A stretch of 64,000 nt of DNA. It comes from Trichoplax adhaerens (taxonomy: Eukaryota; Placozoa; Uniplacotomia; Trichoplacea; Trichoplacidae). The stretch covers positions 8,045,379-8,109,378 of the forward strand of contig NW_002060946.1 of the NCBI RefSeq assembly GCF_000150275.1, written 5' to 3'. Made by a program: the position numbers and the translations under genes. The notes beneath the pieces were generated by a model, which worked only from the letters and a program-made list of their open reading frames with translations, was not told where the DNA came from and did not search any database. Below, one piece after another: positions 35,701-49,304 of the stretch (positions are counted from its first letter, which is position 1; each line of letters starts with the position of its first letter).

Positions 35701-38099
35701 GGCGAAACAAATATGGCATTACCAAATCAATGCTGCCCTCATTTATTGCAATAGCACTTGCAAAGAAGGTATTTTAATCACCCATCATCAATTAAGAAAA
35801 ATCTGCATTTCTTAAGGCTATATATCAAATATTTACAGATTCTATTAATTGGAAAATCTATCAACTTTATTCGTCAAGTCTGTATGGACAGGAGCGCAAT
35901 ATTCGGTATCAAACCTACTACAGCAGTTGCTACCAACGGAGATGAAAGTACAGCATTATCAATTTATTTTATAATTGTATAAAAGTTTATCAATTTATTG
36001 TAACAACCTGCAATTACATTATCATTTTTTCTATACCATAGGTTCTGTGCAATTAGTTTTCACTCAAAAAATAATCGGCTCGCAACTTGAAGTGATCGTT
36101 GATTCTGTTTATACAGCAACAAGCAAGCATCTATTAAAGATATTAAATGAAAAATATAAATTTATGGATCATCTTAAAGTAAGTTGCAACCGAATTGAAA
36201 GTAGCTGCTCTTATCTTAACTTTCTGACAGAAAATTACATGGCATGTCGTTGACAACTTGATAATAAAAATTCAGGCTCTTCGTCGTTATCTTTTGCTTG
36301 GCCAAGGCGATTTCGTAATACATTTGATGGACTCTTTGGCGTACGTTAACTTCATGATTAACTTGAATCCTTATTAATTTATTAATTGAATATAAATACC
36401 GAAATTAAAAGTTTTAACATGTGTTACTACAATTCCTACAGACCAGACTTGAATAAGCCGGCGTCGAATTTATATGTGCACAACTTGACTGGAGTCCTCG
36501 AAACAGCAATAAGAGCAACGAACGCACAATATGATGACGCAGATATTATAAAACGTTTAGATATTAGGCTACTTGAGGTTAATAAAATCAATTTAACTCT
36601 ATTTGAACATACTGATCCTTAAAATGATATGAAAATTTTGCTTTCATGACGAACAGGTATCTCCAGGAGATACAGGATGGGATATCTTCAGTCTTGATTA
36701 TCATGTAGATGGACCCATCAGTACTGTATGCTTTTATATATGAATGAATGATTCACCCTACTAAATTGCAGTGCCTTTTAAAGCTAAATGAATATTTTCA
36801 TTTCTTTTTCGTAACAACAGGTTTTTACTGCACAATGCATGATTAATTATTTGCGCATGTTTAACTTTCTATGGCGTTTGAAGCGAATGGAATTTGTTCT
36901 TGGAGAGACATGGCGTAACCAACTCAAATGCTTCAATATTTACAAACATTTGCCAGGTAATAAAATTTCTTATGTAAGGCTGATGCTAACCATTTTATAC
37001 CTTTGTATCCTCTGAGTGTAATTGTGTTTCCTGACTAAACTGCAACACTTTCAAAAGGAATTCTACCGTTACTACATGCAAGTAACATTTTAACAGCGGA
37101 ACTAATCCATTTTATAAATCAAATGCAATATTATATTATGTTCGAAGTAAGTATCTGAATAGACTACGTATCCGCTTTCTTTTTTATTGCGAATGACTGA
37201 TGATACAATCATTCCTAATCAGGTCCTAGAGTGCGCTTGGGACGAGTTAGTAAAAAGAGTAGAAGAAGCTAAAGACCTCGATGATGTTATCGATGCTCAC
37301 GACAAATTTCAAGAAATCATTATTACTCGCTCTTTACTAGACTCGCATTCTCGGGTAAGTTACAAACATTTATTTTCAAATAAATTGTTGCTGCGCCTGT
37401 TGTCAATTTCTTGAATCTAACGTCAATAATTTTTGTTTCTTTTCATCTAATAGGACTTACAGACACAAATTAGGTCGATTTTTAATTTCATTCTTCAATT
37501 CCAAAATTTGCTAGAAAGTCTCTTTTCCGCAGCGCAATATGAAGTTGATTCGGAAAAGAAAATAGAGCGTGATGCAGAAAAGAGAAGCAAGCAGGTAAAT
37601 CTAAATCGCCCGGAAATTGACATCATATGATTTGTAAGCTTAATAATAGCATGTACATGTATACGTAGTTAGCAGTTATTTGGAATCTTACACTTCGTTT
37701 AATTACCGAAATACCTTAGGGCCAGTGGGGAATGACTGATACTGAAACGGAAATAGAAGAACGAAGAGTAGAGGAATTTATTTCTACCACAATCCCTACT
37801 ACCTTAAAGAAATTGAATAAAATTTTGGAATCTTCAAAGGTACGGTAGTGTAGAAGATAAACGATTATTTTTGTCTGTTTTTAATCTATATTTATCTTTG
37901 TAATTTACCTTTATACGTATTGGTTTCACTCTAGGCTGCTATCCGAACCTTTTTATTATCTCTTATTTCAAAAGCTGACGTAAGCCTACGTTTTCTGTGC
38001 TTTCGTTTGGATTTTAACGAATTTTATAGAGAGCAAGAACCAAGGTTGAAGAGCCCTTTACGACTACAGCGAAAGAAGCGCATACAATATGAATCATGA
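32759..38099 (+). CDS. TUBGCP3: Gamma-tubulin complex component 3
   Basis: Core subunit (GCP3/Spc98) of the gamma-tubulin complex that nucleates microtubules at centrosomes. Twenty-four exons were traced, all in phase: 32759-32801, 33104-33165, 33289-33356, 33508-33579, 33700-33982, 34150-34302, 34427-34545, 34627-34752, 34871-34939, 35078-35204, 35296-35390, 35489-35560, 35658-35768, 35839-35947, 36042-36178, 36276-36340, 36442-36577, 36657-36725, 36821-36956, 37058-37146, 37223-37354, 37454-37594, 37720-37839, 37935-38099. They give about 900 residues (human 907). Telling blocks: [115 protein letters not shown] (Grip2) and [14 protein letters not shown] at the end. The first coding exon, with the ATG, was not found; 32759 starts mid-codon. 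Confidence 0.94.
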
Positions 38100-39785
38100 T
38101 AGTTAAAAGTTTGCCTTACTTTGAAGATTGCTAAGGTATACTTCCGTAATATGACAGAGATTTAACTGATTCTTCTTCCCGCTTGTAAATTATAATTACT
38201 TGCTTAATGCAGCCTTCTCACCTTCACTATAAGGAAAAGAAGGTTTATAGATACAAATAAGATTATTTTGGGCATATGAACGATTATCTTAAATCGCCTT
38301 TAATTTTAGTATATAAGAACTACTAGCATGTTAGACTTTATTGATATTGTCATATTTCATACTGATGTACAGTATATTAACCTTGAATTATATCATAGTA
38401 CAATATTTGCTTAGTTAGCATTTCTGTTATATTTAAACTGAAATATAAATGTACAAATGTAATTATATACGCATTTAGACTTTTTAATTTGTTAGTTATT
38501 TGTAAAATTTTACTATTTAATATCGGTATCGTCTCAATAGGAAGTTATTTCAGCACGTTTGAAATAGCCATTTAAAATACCTTAAAGCTATGAAAGATAG
38601 GGATTTATTGAAAGACATTTTTAATTGTTTTCTTATCATACGAGTAATGAGTTGCTGAAAAACGTAACTCATAGGCTTCTATAAGGGAGTGTTTGAGATG
38701 TTTATGTGATTTACTAATATCAAATGAACTGAATTGGCTTAATTACTAAGTTGTAATGGGATTCGCTGTGAGCACTAGTAAAAGAATGTGAAACTTCCCA
38801 TACGACCGAGTGCCTGGGTGCTGTATTGAATTATATGTGAATAGTAAAGATTTATTTACTTACATTTAATCATTAATTGCGCTGGTTATTACATGAATCC
38901 CTACGTCCTAGCTGTTAACTAACCGAAGAATCTACTTCTCTTACTTTATTTAGTCTTTTTTATGCTAAGTATACGTGTATAAGCGATAGCAATAATTTGA
39001 TACTTAACGCGTATTAGTAGACTTCAAGATTTGATAGTAATTCTACTATCCTACAAATACCTCCATCCCTTTCTATTCTATCCAATACCTATGCTGATTG
39101 ATAAATACTACAATAATGATATCGCACTTAAGTGCTTAAGTGCAATTCCCACAGATTCACACTGATGAACTATCCATATAAGATATCATTTCCTCACATG
39201 TTTCAAGTTTAATTAACGCCTGATTCAATGATATTCAGGTATAACATCAGAGTATTTATTAATAAGTAATCTACTATTTTCTTACAAATGTTTACAAGTT
39301 ATGAACATCCAAAACTTCCAAAAATTGGCATTACATTTCATAGAAATCACGCTAACCAATCGCATTCATACAGCAAGCGATGGTTTCATGAATAAATTTT
39401 AAATAATTAATTATATTTCTCGTATAATCAGTACAATTAATAAAACCTTCCATGGATAGTTAGATAATCTGCGTAAATTTAAGACATTTTAAAGGTATAA
39501 ATTATTCAATACAGTAAAAAGTTGTCTTAATGACGATAAAATTAACGAAATCAGCATAGTCAATCAATCACTTTATGAAAATCATAGTAAAAAAAGCAGC
39601 GTGCAATTTCGTGATCAGTTTATGCCTTGTCTACAAATTGTAAGTTTATATTTTCAAAATTCAGGTTAATCTCTAGGCTGTTCTAAAGGTTTATCACCAT
39701 CTATAGAATATAGAAATATAATGCGCAACATGAAAAGATTGTTAAAAGAAGAATTTATGCAAATGTAATAGAGTAATTTTTCACT
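38100..39785. other. Convergent intergenic spacer
   Basis: About 1.7 kb of AT-rich sequence between the TUBGCP3 stop and the ankyrin gene stop. No exon or notable repeat seen beyond a short GCACTTAAGTGC palindrome at 39124. Confidence 0.45.
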
Positions 39786-42700
39786 TCAGTATATTAATTT
39801 TAATGTACCTGAATTAAGTAATTCTGCGTCTGCACCATTTTTTATCAAAAATTCAACCATCTCATCCTAAAAGCAGAAATTAATTGCAATATTAAATTGG
39901 ATGATAATAGTATTTCAGTTGTTTAAATGTTTACTCGATAGTTTCAGCGATATACTATAATAGCTTTAAAGTAATCCTCTTCTATGGTAGTCGAAACAGC
40001 AACAGAAATATATTACCTGACACTCCGCATAAGCTACATGCAAAGGTGTATTTTGAAGTAAATCAACAGCATTAATCTAATAAGAGAAATCAACATTTGA
40101 ATTTTGAGATTAAATTATTTATGATTGGATAAATTTGTAATTTATTCTACAATAATAGCATACCAAAGCTCCATGCTTGATGAACAATTTAGAGACTGCA
40201 ATGCAACCGTTCTCCGCTGCATGATGCAATGGAATGCCCTAGGAATCAACGATTTGAAATAAATAAGATATACACATATTCTCTCAAATTCGCTCGTTTA
40301 TACTCGTAAATTAGAATTATATTCTTGTAGAATTCAGTAAAATGGATTGCACTTACTTATAGCATCATTACTATCACTATACAAGCACATCTTACAAAGA
40401 AACACTAAATCGGCGTTAGTACTTGTTCATGTTTGGAGTAGCATGCTACATACAGTAAGTAATAGAGTTGTCACAACCGAGATTGCAACACAAAAATTAA
40501 CGGGATTCTTTCATCTAAAGTAGTCTTTACTATCGTAGCAACTAACTCTAAACACTCTTTAATCTATCAAACTTAGATTCGAGTCTTAGAGACGATAGAG
40601 TACTCATGTTAAGAATCAAAACTTTATTCTAATAGCTATTTATTAAAATGACTAATAGAACTCACAACTTACAATCTACTACTAACAACTAATAACCATC
40701 TATTATAGACTAACTTATCAACTCCCACAATTAAGAACTTGGGGGCTTTTATAGAGCCTCGCAAACTTGGTTGTTGTAAAACAATAAATTTATAGCCAAG
40801 GCTACATGCTAAATATAGCAAGAATCACAACCACTTTCTATGACATTTAATAGCTATAGTAGTTAATTAATGGCTAAGTGTTAACATATGATTCATTACT
40901 CAACAAAATTATATCATTGATGACACAATAGTTAATTAGTTGTCACAACAGTAGATTTAAATTCATGGATACTTTTATATTACTTTTAATATGAGCAATA
41001 TGAAAGATTTAAAAACTTTTCAAGTCGCGACTCTTCTTTTTAATAGAACTATCATTGACACTCTTTGTCCAAGAATTAAGCTACTTTGCAATTATTGAGC
41101 CGATTCTCATTAATTTAACATTAAATTAAATATACAAGTGATAGAGGATTAATACTTTGGTTGATGCAGCACGCATTTTATATTTGAAGTCATTTAATTG
41201 TACATTTTTTTTGCTATTTCTAAAGCTAACCTGTAATATTTCATCTTTAACATTGGGATCCATTTTTCCAGAATCCAGTAAATATTCAGCACTCTGTAAA
41301 ATTTTATTTAATGTTCAATATTGGACGATGTTTGGTTAATACTTGTACTCAATGCAATTAGCAATATATCCAAGGATAAAGATTAGCTTTCATTTTAAGC
41401 TATTTTAGGCAAAATAAAGCTACTGAAAAATGATTACTTACTTGCACTGAGTTCCTTTCAGCTGCTAAATGAAGAATAGATTTATTCTCTAAGCCCATCA
41501 TAGCATCTAATTTAATAGAATCTTTTTGGCATAGCCTTATAACCTAGTTAATATACCATGAATACGATTAGAAATCTATTGCTCTATTCACTCATGATTG
41601 AGAAACTAATGCTATAAAAGAAATGTTTCAAATTAATTATCTTTGTATAATAGAAATGCTAATATATATATACTATATAACTACAGTTATTACCACATCA
41701 AAAACTAGGTCTGAAGTTTAACAAATTGTTTTATATTGTCGGTCGAAATCATCATCTGTCATTCTAAAATTTGTCAACAATTTTTCTTCCTGCCGTATTT
41801 AACTAACCTCATCAATGTTGTCGTATTTAACCGCTTCCCATAAATTCCAATTATCATTTGCAAAAGAATTAGGTACTGCCATCGAAGGCGTAACAATGCT
41901 AGTATCATCTTTTATTGCATCGGTATAAATAATACTACTGGCTTGCATGTTGGATGCAGTTTCAATATTGAGACCTCCACCGGAGATCTTTAGCTCATTT
42001 ACTTTATTATTAATATCTTCACGAGTAATTTCAATAGTACTTGGAGGTGGTAGATCACCTAGATTTATGTCTTTATTCTGGTCAGAAACGATGATAGGAT
42101 AGGAATTGTTTTTCGGTGCATTTTCAATATGATCTCCAGTAATGATAACAGGACTGCTTTTAATAGTCGGTAAGGTTGATTTGGCCTCTTCGTCGTGATG
42201 ACCGATTATGAAGACAGGATTGAGGTTAGGATTTTTATTCTCTTCGCCTTTGCTTGGCTGTTGATCCATCCTTGCCCTGTTTTCATTTTCTTCCTCATTT
42301 TTTTCATTAGTTTCATCTACTAGGCTTAACTTGGATTCTGGTATTTTAACAGATTGATTATAATCTTGATTAGTATTATTGATGGAATGATTTATTTAAT
42401 TCATAATAATTACAATTTTTTCTGCATAGAAAGTTTACCTCCACCTGGATTTGTAGTAGGTTCCATGTAAGTTATGCGTGTATCTATAGAAACATCTCTG
42501 GCTATTCTTTCAGAGCTCGTTGTACTACGTTCTGCTGGCTCTTTTTCGTGATCTTCAACTTGTGGATTAGCATTAGTTTGATCATCTTCAATCCAAGTAA
42601 TAACATTAGTTTGAAGAATGAAACCGAATAACCGATTATTAAAGATGGATATAGTCTAAGTGACTGCTTTTAATTAAGGTTGAAGTGATGTATATATATG

Positions 42701-44315
42701 TACAGTATTGATCAGCTTATTTGATCATAGGTCCGAAATAATTTCTCATCATTCTTATTTGTACTTTTTTTACCTTCTTGTTCTTGAAGAATAATTTCCG
42801 ACTTCTTCTCCTGTAGGCTATCATGTGGAAGAGAATTTTTTATGGAATGATTCGAGGTTCCATTACTAATTGGCCCATCTCGATGCTGTACCGATAAAAG
42901 TAGAAATGAATTAAGTTTTTATCTTTACGCTAGTATCTGGATAGATCAGTTACTGCTTTCTTCTATTACATTAAGATCGTTATAGAGTCGATATAAATTT
43001 TCAATTTGGAACTATCTCCAATTAAGAATTATTCATAGATGTAAGATAGTGAAATTCGCGTAGATGTAAGTTAGTGAAATTCTAGCGCTTCGCATAGATA
43101 GCTAATAAGCTTCCTATGCTTTATTCGAAACGACTTAGCATAGAAATAAGATTTGCATAGACAAAATTTAAAGAATATAAAGCTAAAAACAGCTAGCGTG
43201 TAGACTATATTAAAAATATTTGTGTTGGCAATATTTGCGCTTTTACGGAGAAAAACAATAATTATATACTGTACTGTTAATCAAGAAACGATGAAATAGT
43301 ATATAATATTTGGTTGAAATTTTAAAGACGTTTAGCTACCGCAAAGAATTCATGATAATTTATCACGTTAGGTCAGGAGAATAAATGAAAAAAAGCCTAT
43401 GAATAGATGAACTAATTTATTTCTGCTGTATTGAAGAAGAAATGATATAGTAGAATATGAGGACTGACTTTAGTCAAATATCTTGAAGCCAGGATAAAAT
43501 TATCTATTCAGGTAAATTTTTTATGGGAATTTTATCGTAGATATTACAAAATATTGTAAAGGATCTTAACTTATTATTGTTAGTCATTTCAACGAATGTT
43601 AAATAAAAGCCATCCAAGCGTGAATAATAGAAAAAATTAGTTAAGATCAAAACAGGATGTTTTTATAGTGTTACTAAGACAGTAATTTTAAATTGAAAGA
43701 AAGATTAAAGTCGGTCAGCAACTACAATAATATTTACGGTAATATCAAAACTTTTCATGTAGGTTAAGATCCAATAAGTCTACATGCATTGCCATGATAG
43801 AATTAAAGAAGAGTTAAAAGACTGTAACACTTGCACTCTAAGAAATAAAATTGGCCTATTAAAAGAAGTTGAAAGCCAGCTTTAATACAACTTGCTACAT
43901 CTTTTATGTTGTAGCTGATGAGTGTAATACATATTAGCATGTGTCATAAAAATATAGCACAAATTAATCGATTTTAAAATGCGAACGAAGGTTCATTTAG
44001 TTGTAAAAGATCAATGGTATTATTTCAATCTATAAGGATTAGACAAGTAAAATTTGATCCTTTACGCTTTGCCAAGTTTAAGTTTGTTTGCAAATGTTGA
44101 TAAATCAACCTCAAAACTGGAGATTGCTAAATTGTATATGTACATTTTCTGCCAGTATGAAATGCTTACGGACGAAAAAAATTTTATTTCATCCTCTTTT
44201 ATGTCTTTCTTTCTTATTGTCTAGTAAATCAACTTACCAATTCTAGAGGGTCGGGAACAGTCAGTAAGTTACTTGATTTTTGAACTTCAGTACTTTTACT
44301 TGATCCACAACCCAT
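39786..44315 (-). CDS. Ankyrin-repeat protein with lipidation-type N-terminus
   Basis: Nine exons with all phases closing (1248 nt, 415 residues): 44315-44238, 42885-42774, 42585-42439, 42337-41808, 41543-41442, 41293-41231, 40238-40164, 40076-40017, 39866-39786. The N-terminus is MGCGSSKS, a strong N-myristoylation context with Cys3 available for palmitoylation, so membrane attachment is likely. About 240 residues of acidic, Ser/Asn-rich, probably disordered sequence follow, with repeated short motifs such as PVIITGDH, PVFIIGHH and PIIVSDQN. The C-terminal part is a stack of ankyrin repeats: LENKSILHLAAERN, GIPLHHAAENGC, NTPLHVAYAEC and VEFLIKNGADAE. No orthologue is recognised and the function is unknown. 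Intron 6 (40239-41230) holds a candidate inserted element. Confidence 0.85.
40467..40949. mobile_element. Candidate solo LTR or MITE in ankyrin-gene intron
   Basis: A segment of about 483 bp bounded by the same 11-base word GTTGTCACAAC at 40467-40477 and 40939-40949. The word is itself nearly palindromic, so the ends can also be read as inverted repeats. Inside is a GGGGCTTTTATAGAGCC block at about 40741-40757 with a TATA-like core and, further on, AATAAA, as in an LTR promoter and polyadenylation region. No coding sequence. No clear target-site duplication was found, so the class is uncertain. Confidence 0.35.
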
Positions 44316-44810
44316 GTTGACATTTATTGGTGTTAACGTTAATTTTCTAAGCTAGAAAAATAACCATATTGTCAACAAACAATTAAATGCAATTTTGTCT
44401 CGCTACGATAGAGATTAATGTTTGATACTGTAAATCATGACTAATCGCCATATTGTTGGATTGTATTTGATGCTTGCATTAAAGCTCTTACCTGATGATA
44501 ATCTTGGACTCTATGGATGAAGTTTTAATTGATGGATAATATACAACGACGATTAAATTGATTTATTACAACTTCACGTTGTCATTAAATTAAAATAATC
44601 ATGTCATTAACTTAAACATCAATTAATGGACAACGGCAAAATGTAACTACTGTAATAAAGTAATCTATATGTGGTCTATACGTCTTTTTTCCTTTAGGGT
44701 TCTGCCAATTCTTTGATCGCAACAGGCTATTGCTTTCTTCTCATGGAATACTCTGGTCAATAGTTCTCAAGTTACCATAGTAATTGGATCCATCATGCAA
44801 CAGGGCTGAT
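44316..44810. other. Upstream region of the ankyrin gene
   Basis: AT-rich, no gene seen. It should contain the ankyrin-gene promoter. Confidence 0.4.
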
Positions 44811-45053
44811 TGATCATTTCAATGCTTTTAATTTGCTACCAATTATGTTATTCTACTATTGTTATGATAACAATACAGCTACGTTAACTATTATTAATGA
44901 CATGTAAAAATAAAATTTTATCTAACATAAATGATCATTTCAATGCTATTAATTTGCTGCCAATTGTGATTATTCTACTATTGTTATGGTAACAATGCAA
45001 CTACGTTAACTATTATTCATGACATGTAAAAATAAAATTTTATCTAACATAAA
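44811..45053. repeat. Two-copy tandem duplication, 121-bp unit
   Basis: The segment starting TGATCATTTCAATGCT at 44811 recurs from 44932 with few differences, both copies ending in a TAAAATTTTATCTAACATAAA block. High identity suggests a recent duplication. Non-coding. Confidence 0.85.
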
Positions 45054-45859
45054 TGCTAATAGCATTCTTTTAATTGGTTGGTCAATTTGTATATTATGTT
45101 GTACATTAATAGAATTATAATTAGGAAATAATAAATTGTGACAGGAATACTATAGCTTAGATGTTCCTTTCCTCTTTTTATCTTGTTTTTGGCTAAAAAT
45201 TCTTTTATATATTGATCGTTGCTCATTGTTTGATTTCCAATATGATATGATGCTACTCCATATACAGTTGATTGACTTTAGCAAATGCCAAGCATGCTAG
45301 GTTGCATAGTGTTCCGATTTTCAATTGTATTCGTGAATAAATGATAGCAAAATAATAAAAATAATAGCACAATTTTTAAAGTTGATGGCGCTATCGAATT
45401 ATTTCTGCTCCTTTTTTAACGTTTTCAAAGCTGTAGAATTGCAGATGCTCATAGTTGAGATAAAAGATTTCGCTGATACTATTATTTTTACTTTGATATA
45501 GCAGTCAGCTATTGACATTGTAATTGAACGCAAATTTAATACCTAAACTTGTTTGACCTTTGAGCTTACTTAGTAGAACAGGAATGCAGTATTGTATGGT
45601 AAAGTATACATTGTATAAAATTCCTATACTAGTACGGAATAAATTACGTCATGGACGTAAATTTTTGAAGGATTGGTAGGCTGTTTACTCTTGATATCCA
45701 AACTTGATAAAATAAATAGTATCAGGTTGCTAATTTTGAATAGCTTACTAAGTGATTATTTAGACTTTCTATGCATATTTTGCATGAACTGCCGATGCGT
45801 TTACTTTAAACCGTTAATTGTACATAGTTTACTGAGAGTTATTCCAAATGCCAAAAAGT

Positions 45860-46850
45860 AACAATAAGAAATGATTAAGATTTTGAGTATGATTTGCTAT
45901 AAGTGTAAAGTGCTGCTTTTACTGATATTCGAATTGAAGTATTCAGTTTAAACGTAAGAAATATTATCGTAGTATCGAATCTCTGCGTTGCGTAAATTAA
46001 AATGGTTACCCTAAGTATGAGTACAGAATAAATTCTATCATAGTATCGAATGGTAAATATAAAATAGTACATGTGTATCATGATTAGATAGAAGTAACTA
46101 CGATTTTGAGTTTAGTTTGTTGCCGGTATAAAATCTAATCTTCCAGTTGTGTCAATTAAAAATAATTATCCTTAATCGAGCGTACGATAACTGCTATCAC
46201 AGTACAGAATGATAAATATAAGAAATTACTTGTACAACATGGTACTGGTTATCGATAACGTAGCTCATTGAAGCCGTACAAACTCTTATTCTATCATACA
46301 CTACCGTAGCCATTTAAAATCAATTCTATACCAAAGTTCTTTCCAAATCTAATATTACGTATTAATAAGAAAATTACTACGATTATGAATTTGATTTGCT
46401 ACTTGTATTAAATTCTGATCTTTGCTATTTACTAATAGTCGGAGCTGTAGAAGTATAATAACGGTATAAAACTTTTTATCTTATTGAAATATAGATATAT
46501 TTAAAACATTTATCTTGGATATAATCCAGGCTATCATAGCATCCATTTGCAGATGTAAGAATGCAAAGTCAATTACAATTCTAATCATTGATAGTACAAG
46601 TACCGCAAAGAAAACTGAACGAAATATTATCATAGTGTAGCCTTCTTGAAACTAACCTCTTTCCGAGGTTTGTCTAAAGTTATGATTTGGCAAGATACTG
46701 CTGCGATTTTGAATTTGATTTGCGAATGGTATAAAGTTCTTATCATACTGATATACAGTACAAACTATTTACTATCAATCTAAATTTGTTACATATATTA
46801 AGTTCTTATCTTACTGGTCTAAAACTATAACATATATCATAAATATGGTC
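45860..46850. repeat. Degenerate tandem array, 220-330 bp spacing
   Basis: The phrase GATTTTGAaTTTGATTTGCT occurs in variant forms near 45880, 46101, 46380 and 46706, each followed by a GTATAAA-type segment. A word ATCATAGTATCGAATG-like also recurs. Copies are strongly diverged. Non-coding. Confidence 0.55.
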
Positions 46851-47489
46851 CAAAAAAATCATAGCATCGAATAATGAATTTAAGAACGTGAAAGTATATC
46901 ATCATTTCTTATAGATGAAGTATGTTTTAATAGCTAATTCATCTAGGATTAAATCAGGCCATAATCTACTTATCATTCGTTTTGCTTTGGTATGCCAGAA
47001 ACCAACTAATACCAGTGCGTACTCATAACGTACAAGTATCTACCAGCATTATTATCTAGCTTGCAAAAATGATTATTTCGGGCTTGTCCGGGATGTATCT
47101 CGAATTAAGAGCCTCGAATGAATGCGATTGCCTTTTATAGACTATAATCTATCGTTAAAAATCAGTAAAATAGGATGATTTATAACGTCCTAATACAGAG
47201 CTATAAATAAACCTATTACATCACCTAAGATTTCAGGGTATTTTTATAGCAATCATTGTGCTGTTTACCGATGATTTAATACATAAATCTACGCGTATGG
47301 TGTTATTGTGTTACAGTAAGCTGCCGTCCTATATGTTGTAGCCAATTTCAGAATCTTAAATTAAAGATTTAACGGCAAGCTTAGATTAACTATATTGCTC
47401 ATTTAATCACTAAATGATAACCGATAAATAGGAGGAACAACTGTTTGGATAATAGGTGAAATTATCGATTGTTTAGACATCTCCACACG

Positions 47490-48080
47490 GGGACAAAAGC
47501 GGACTTATTTTTAGAGCACAAAGAGGAATTAAATATCCTAGTAAATTACCCGTTTAAATGAACGGGAATATAATCTGCACAAAGCAGTGAATGAAAAGAA
47601 AGTCCACAGCTAGATTATCTTAATGCGGGTATAACTTAATATTAGTACTGTGCCTTACACTCTCTGATGATTAAATTACGAAACGATATAGCTACATTCT
47701 ATCGTTTATTTCCTATCGAACAACTTTATCAATCTTGAACACCAGCGATTATAAAATTAGAGGATTTTCAGAGCGTAAAGAGGAATTTGACATACGAGTA
47801 TTAGTCATCTCTATCTTAGACTTGATAGACTATAAAATTATATAGCTACATTCTATCTTTTATTTCCTATCGAATAACTTTATCAATCCTGAACTCCCGC
47901 GATTATAAAATTAGAGGATTTTCAGAACGCAAAGAAGAATTCGACACACGAGTATTAGTCATCTCTATCTTAGACTTGATAGACTATAAAATTATATAGC
48001 TACATTCCATCATTTATTTCCTATCGAATAACTTTATCAATACTGTACTCTTACATCCCCGGATTATAAAATTAGAGGAC
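47490..48080. repeat. Tandem array, 154-bp unit, about 2.5 copies
   Basis: TATAGCTACATTC(T/C)ATC starts at 47687, 47841 and 47995, an exact 154-bp period. Copies share CCTATCGAA(C/T)AACTTTATCAAT, GATTATAAAATTAGAGGA and GTATTAGTCATCTCTATCTT. A weaker relic of the AGAGGAATT part lies near 47520. Non-coding. Confidence 0.85.
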
Positions 48081-48880
48081 CTGATTACGTCATTTATGGT
48101 ACATAGAAAGTTTTACCGTAACCTCTATTCCTGATTATTAGAAATTGAATTACTTAATGTAATCACTTATTCTTTCCGTACTTGGCTAGATGCTAATCAA
48201 GTATGCTAAAAGAACAGATGGAAAGGCTTAGGTATTCTATACTACTCCCTTTAGATGTATTACAACATCCTACCGCAGTTGGATTCATGCCATCCTGATA
48301 GGACTAGCTAAAAGTAAATTCACTAAAATAGATTTCTCTCAATCGGATATTAACGTCTTATCCTACATTCAGTAATTTAATATTTCCAATTTTTGATTAA
48401 GAAGGGTAAAAACAATCATGCAATATGTTATCATTAATTTATTCTCCAATCTCTATACCAAAGCTATTTTAGATGCATGCCTCTACTGACGGCTTAACAT
48501 TGATATGACGATTTCTACGGGAATGAGGCAATTACTTTCAATCATTTAGTTTATTCATTTGGACGTTATGCCATTGGAAAATTACTAACTACAGTACTAT
48601 AGATTACACAATATCAATCTAACCTACTCAATGTACAGCTTAATATTTTACTTCATCAATACGAGTAATGAGGGAAAAATTGCTAAAGATAGTATGTAGT
48701 AATGTCCTGCGGTTATCCTGTTATGATCAAGTCTATTCAGGCGCTGGCATCATGCTGATTTGAGACTATTGTTACTTTTCTAGTCAAATCAATAATAAAA
48801 GTGTTTACGTATGATTACATTATCATGTCTACTTTTACAGCCGCTTCAAAAGTTATTAAACAAGCTTTGACACGTATTTA
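48081..48880. other. Intergenic
   Basis: AT-rich stretch between two tandem arrays; no gene or structured element recognised. Confidence 0.4.
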
Positions 48881-48894
48881 GATTGATGACGTCC

Positions 48895-49260
48895 ATTGAC
48901 TATCTTCATGCAAAGCCAGGAGAAAAAGTGGATACGTTCAGTTTAGTCATTCAATATAGACTTTTATTGGCATTTTTAAAAATTTGGTATAGGACTTGTA
49001 TCTTACTATTAGATACGTACAAGAATGAATTAGAATATATATATATATATATATATATATACCCTTTTCATGTGCCATATTACCAAGGCCAGGGGAAAAA
49101 GTGGGACACATTCAATTTAGTGATTCAATATAGACTTTTATTACCATTTTCAAATTTGGTACAGGATTGTATTTTACTATTAGATACGTACAAGAATGAA
49201 TTAGAATATATATATATATATGTGCGTATATATAACCTTTTTATGTGCTATATTACAGTT
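48895..49260. repeat. Two-copy tandem repeat, 173-bp unit, with TA microsatellites
   Basis: GCCAGGaGAAAAAGTGG at 48915 recurs at 49088. Both copies continue through ATTCAATATAGACTTTTATT and TTAGATACGTACAAGAATG into a (TA)n tract (about 49036-49061 and 49206-49221). The 128-codon frame through both copies is an accidental open frame of the repeat, and its protein is just the repeat translated twice. Confidence 0.85.
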
Positions 49261-49304
49261 AGATCGTAGTCATTCTTCAAACCAATTTACTTTATTTTAC
49301 GTCA

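Noticed and set aside
33724-36622. Series of separate plus-strand ORFs
   Set aside because: They are single exons of TUBGCP3 extended into introns, and several have non-ATG starts; they are merged into one gene.
48883-49269. 128-codon plus-strand ORF
   Set aside because: It is a 173-bp tandem repeat with (TA)n tracts read through twice; the IYIYIY runs are microsatellite translation, and there is no family resemblance.
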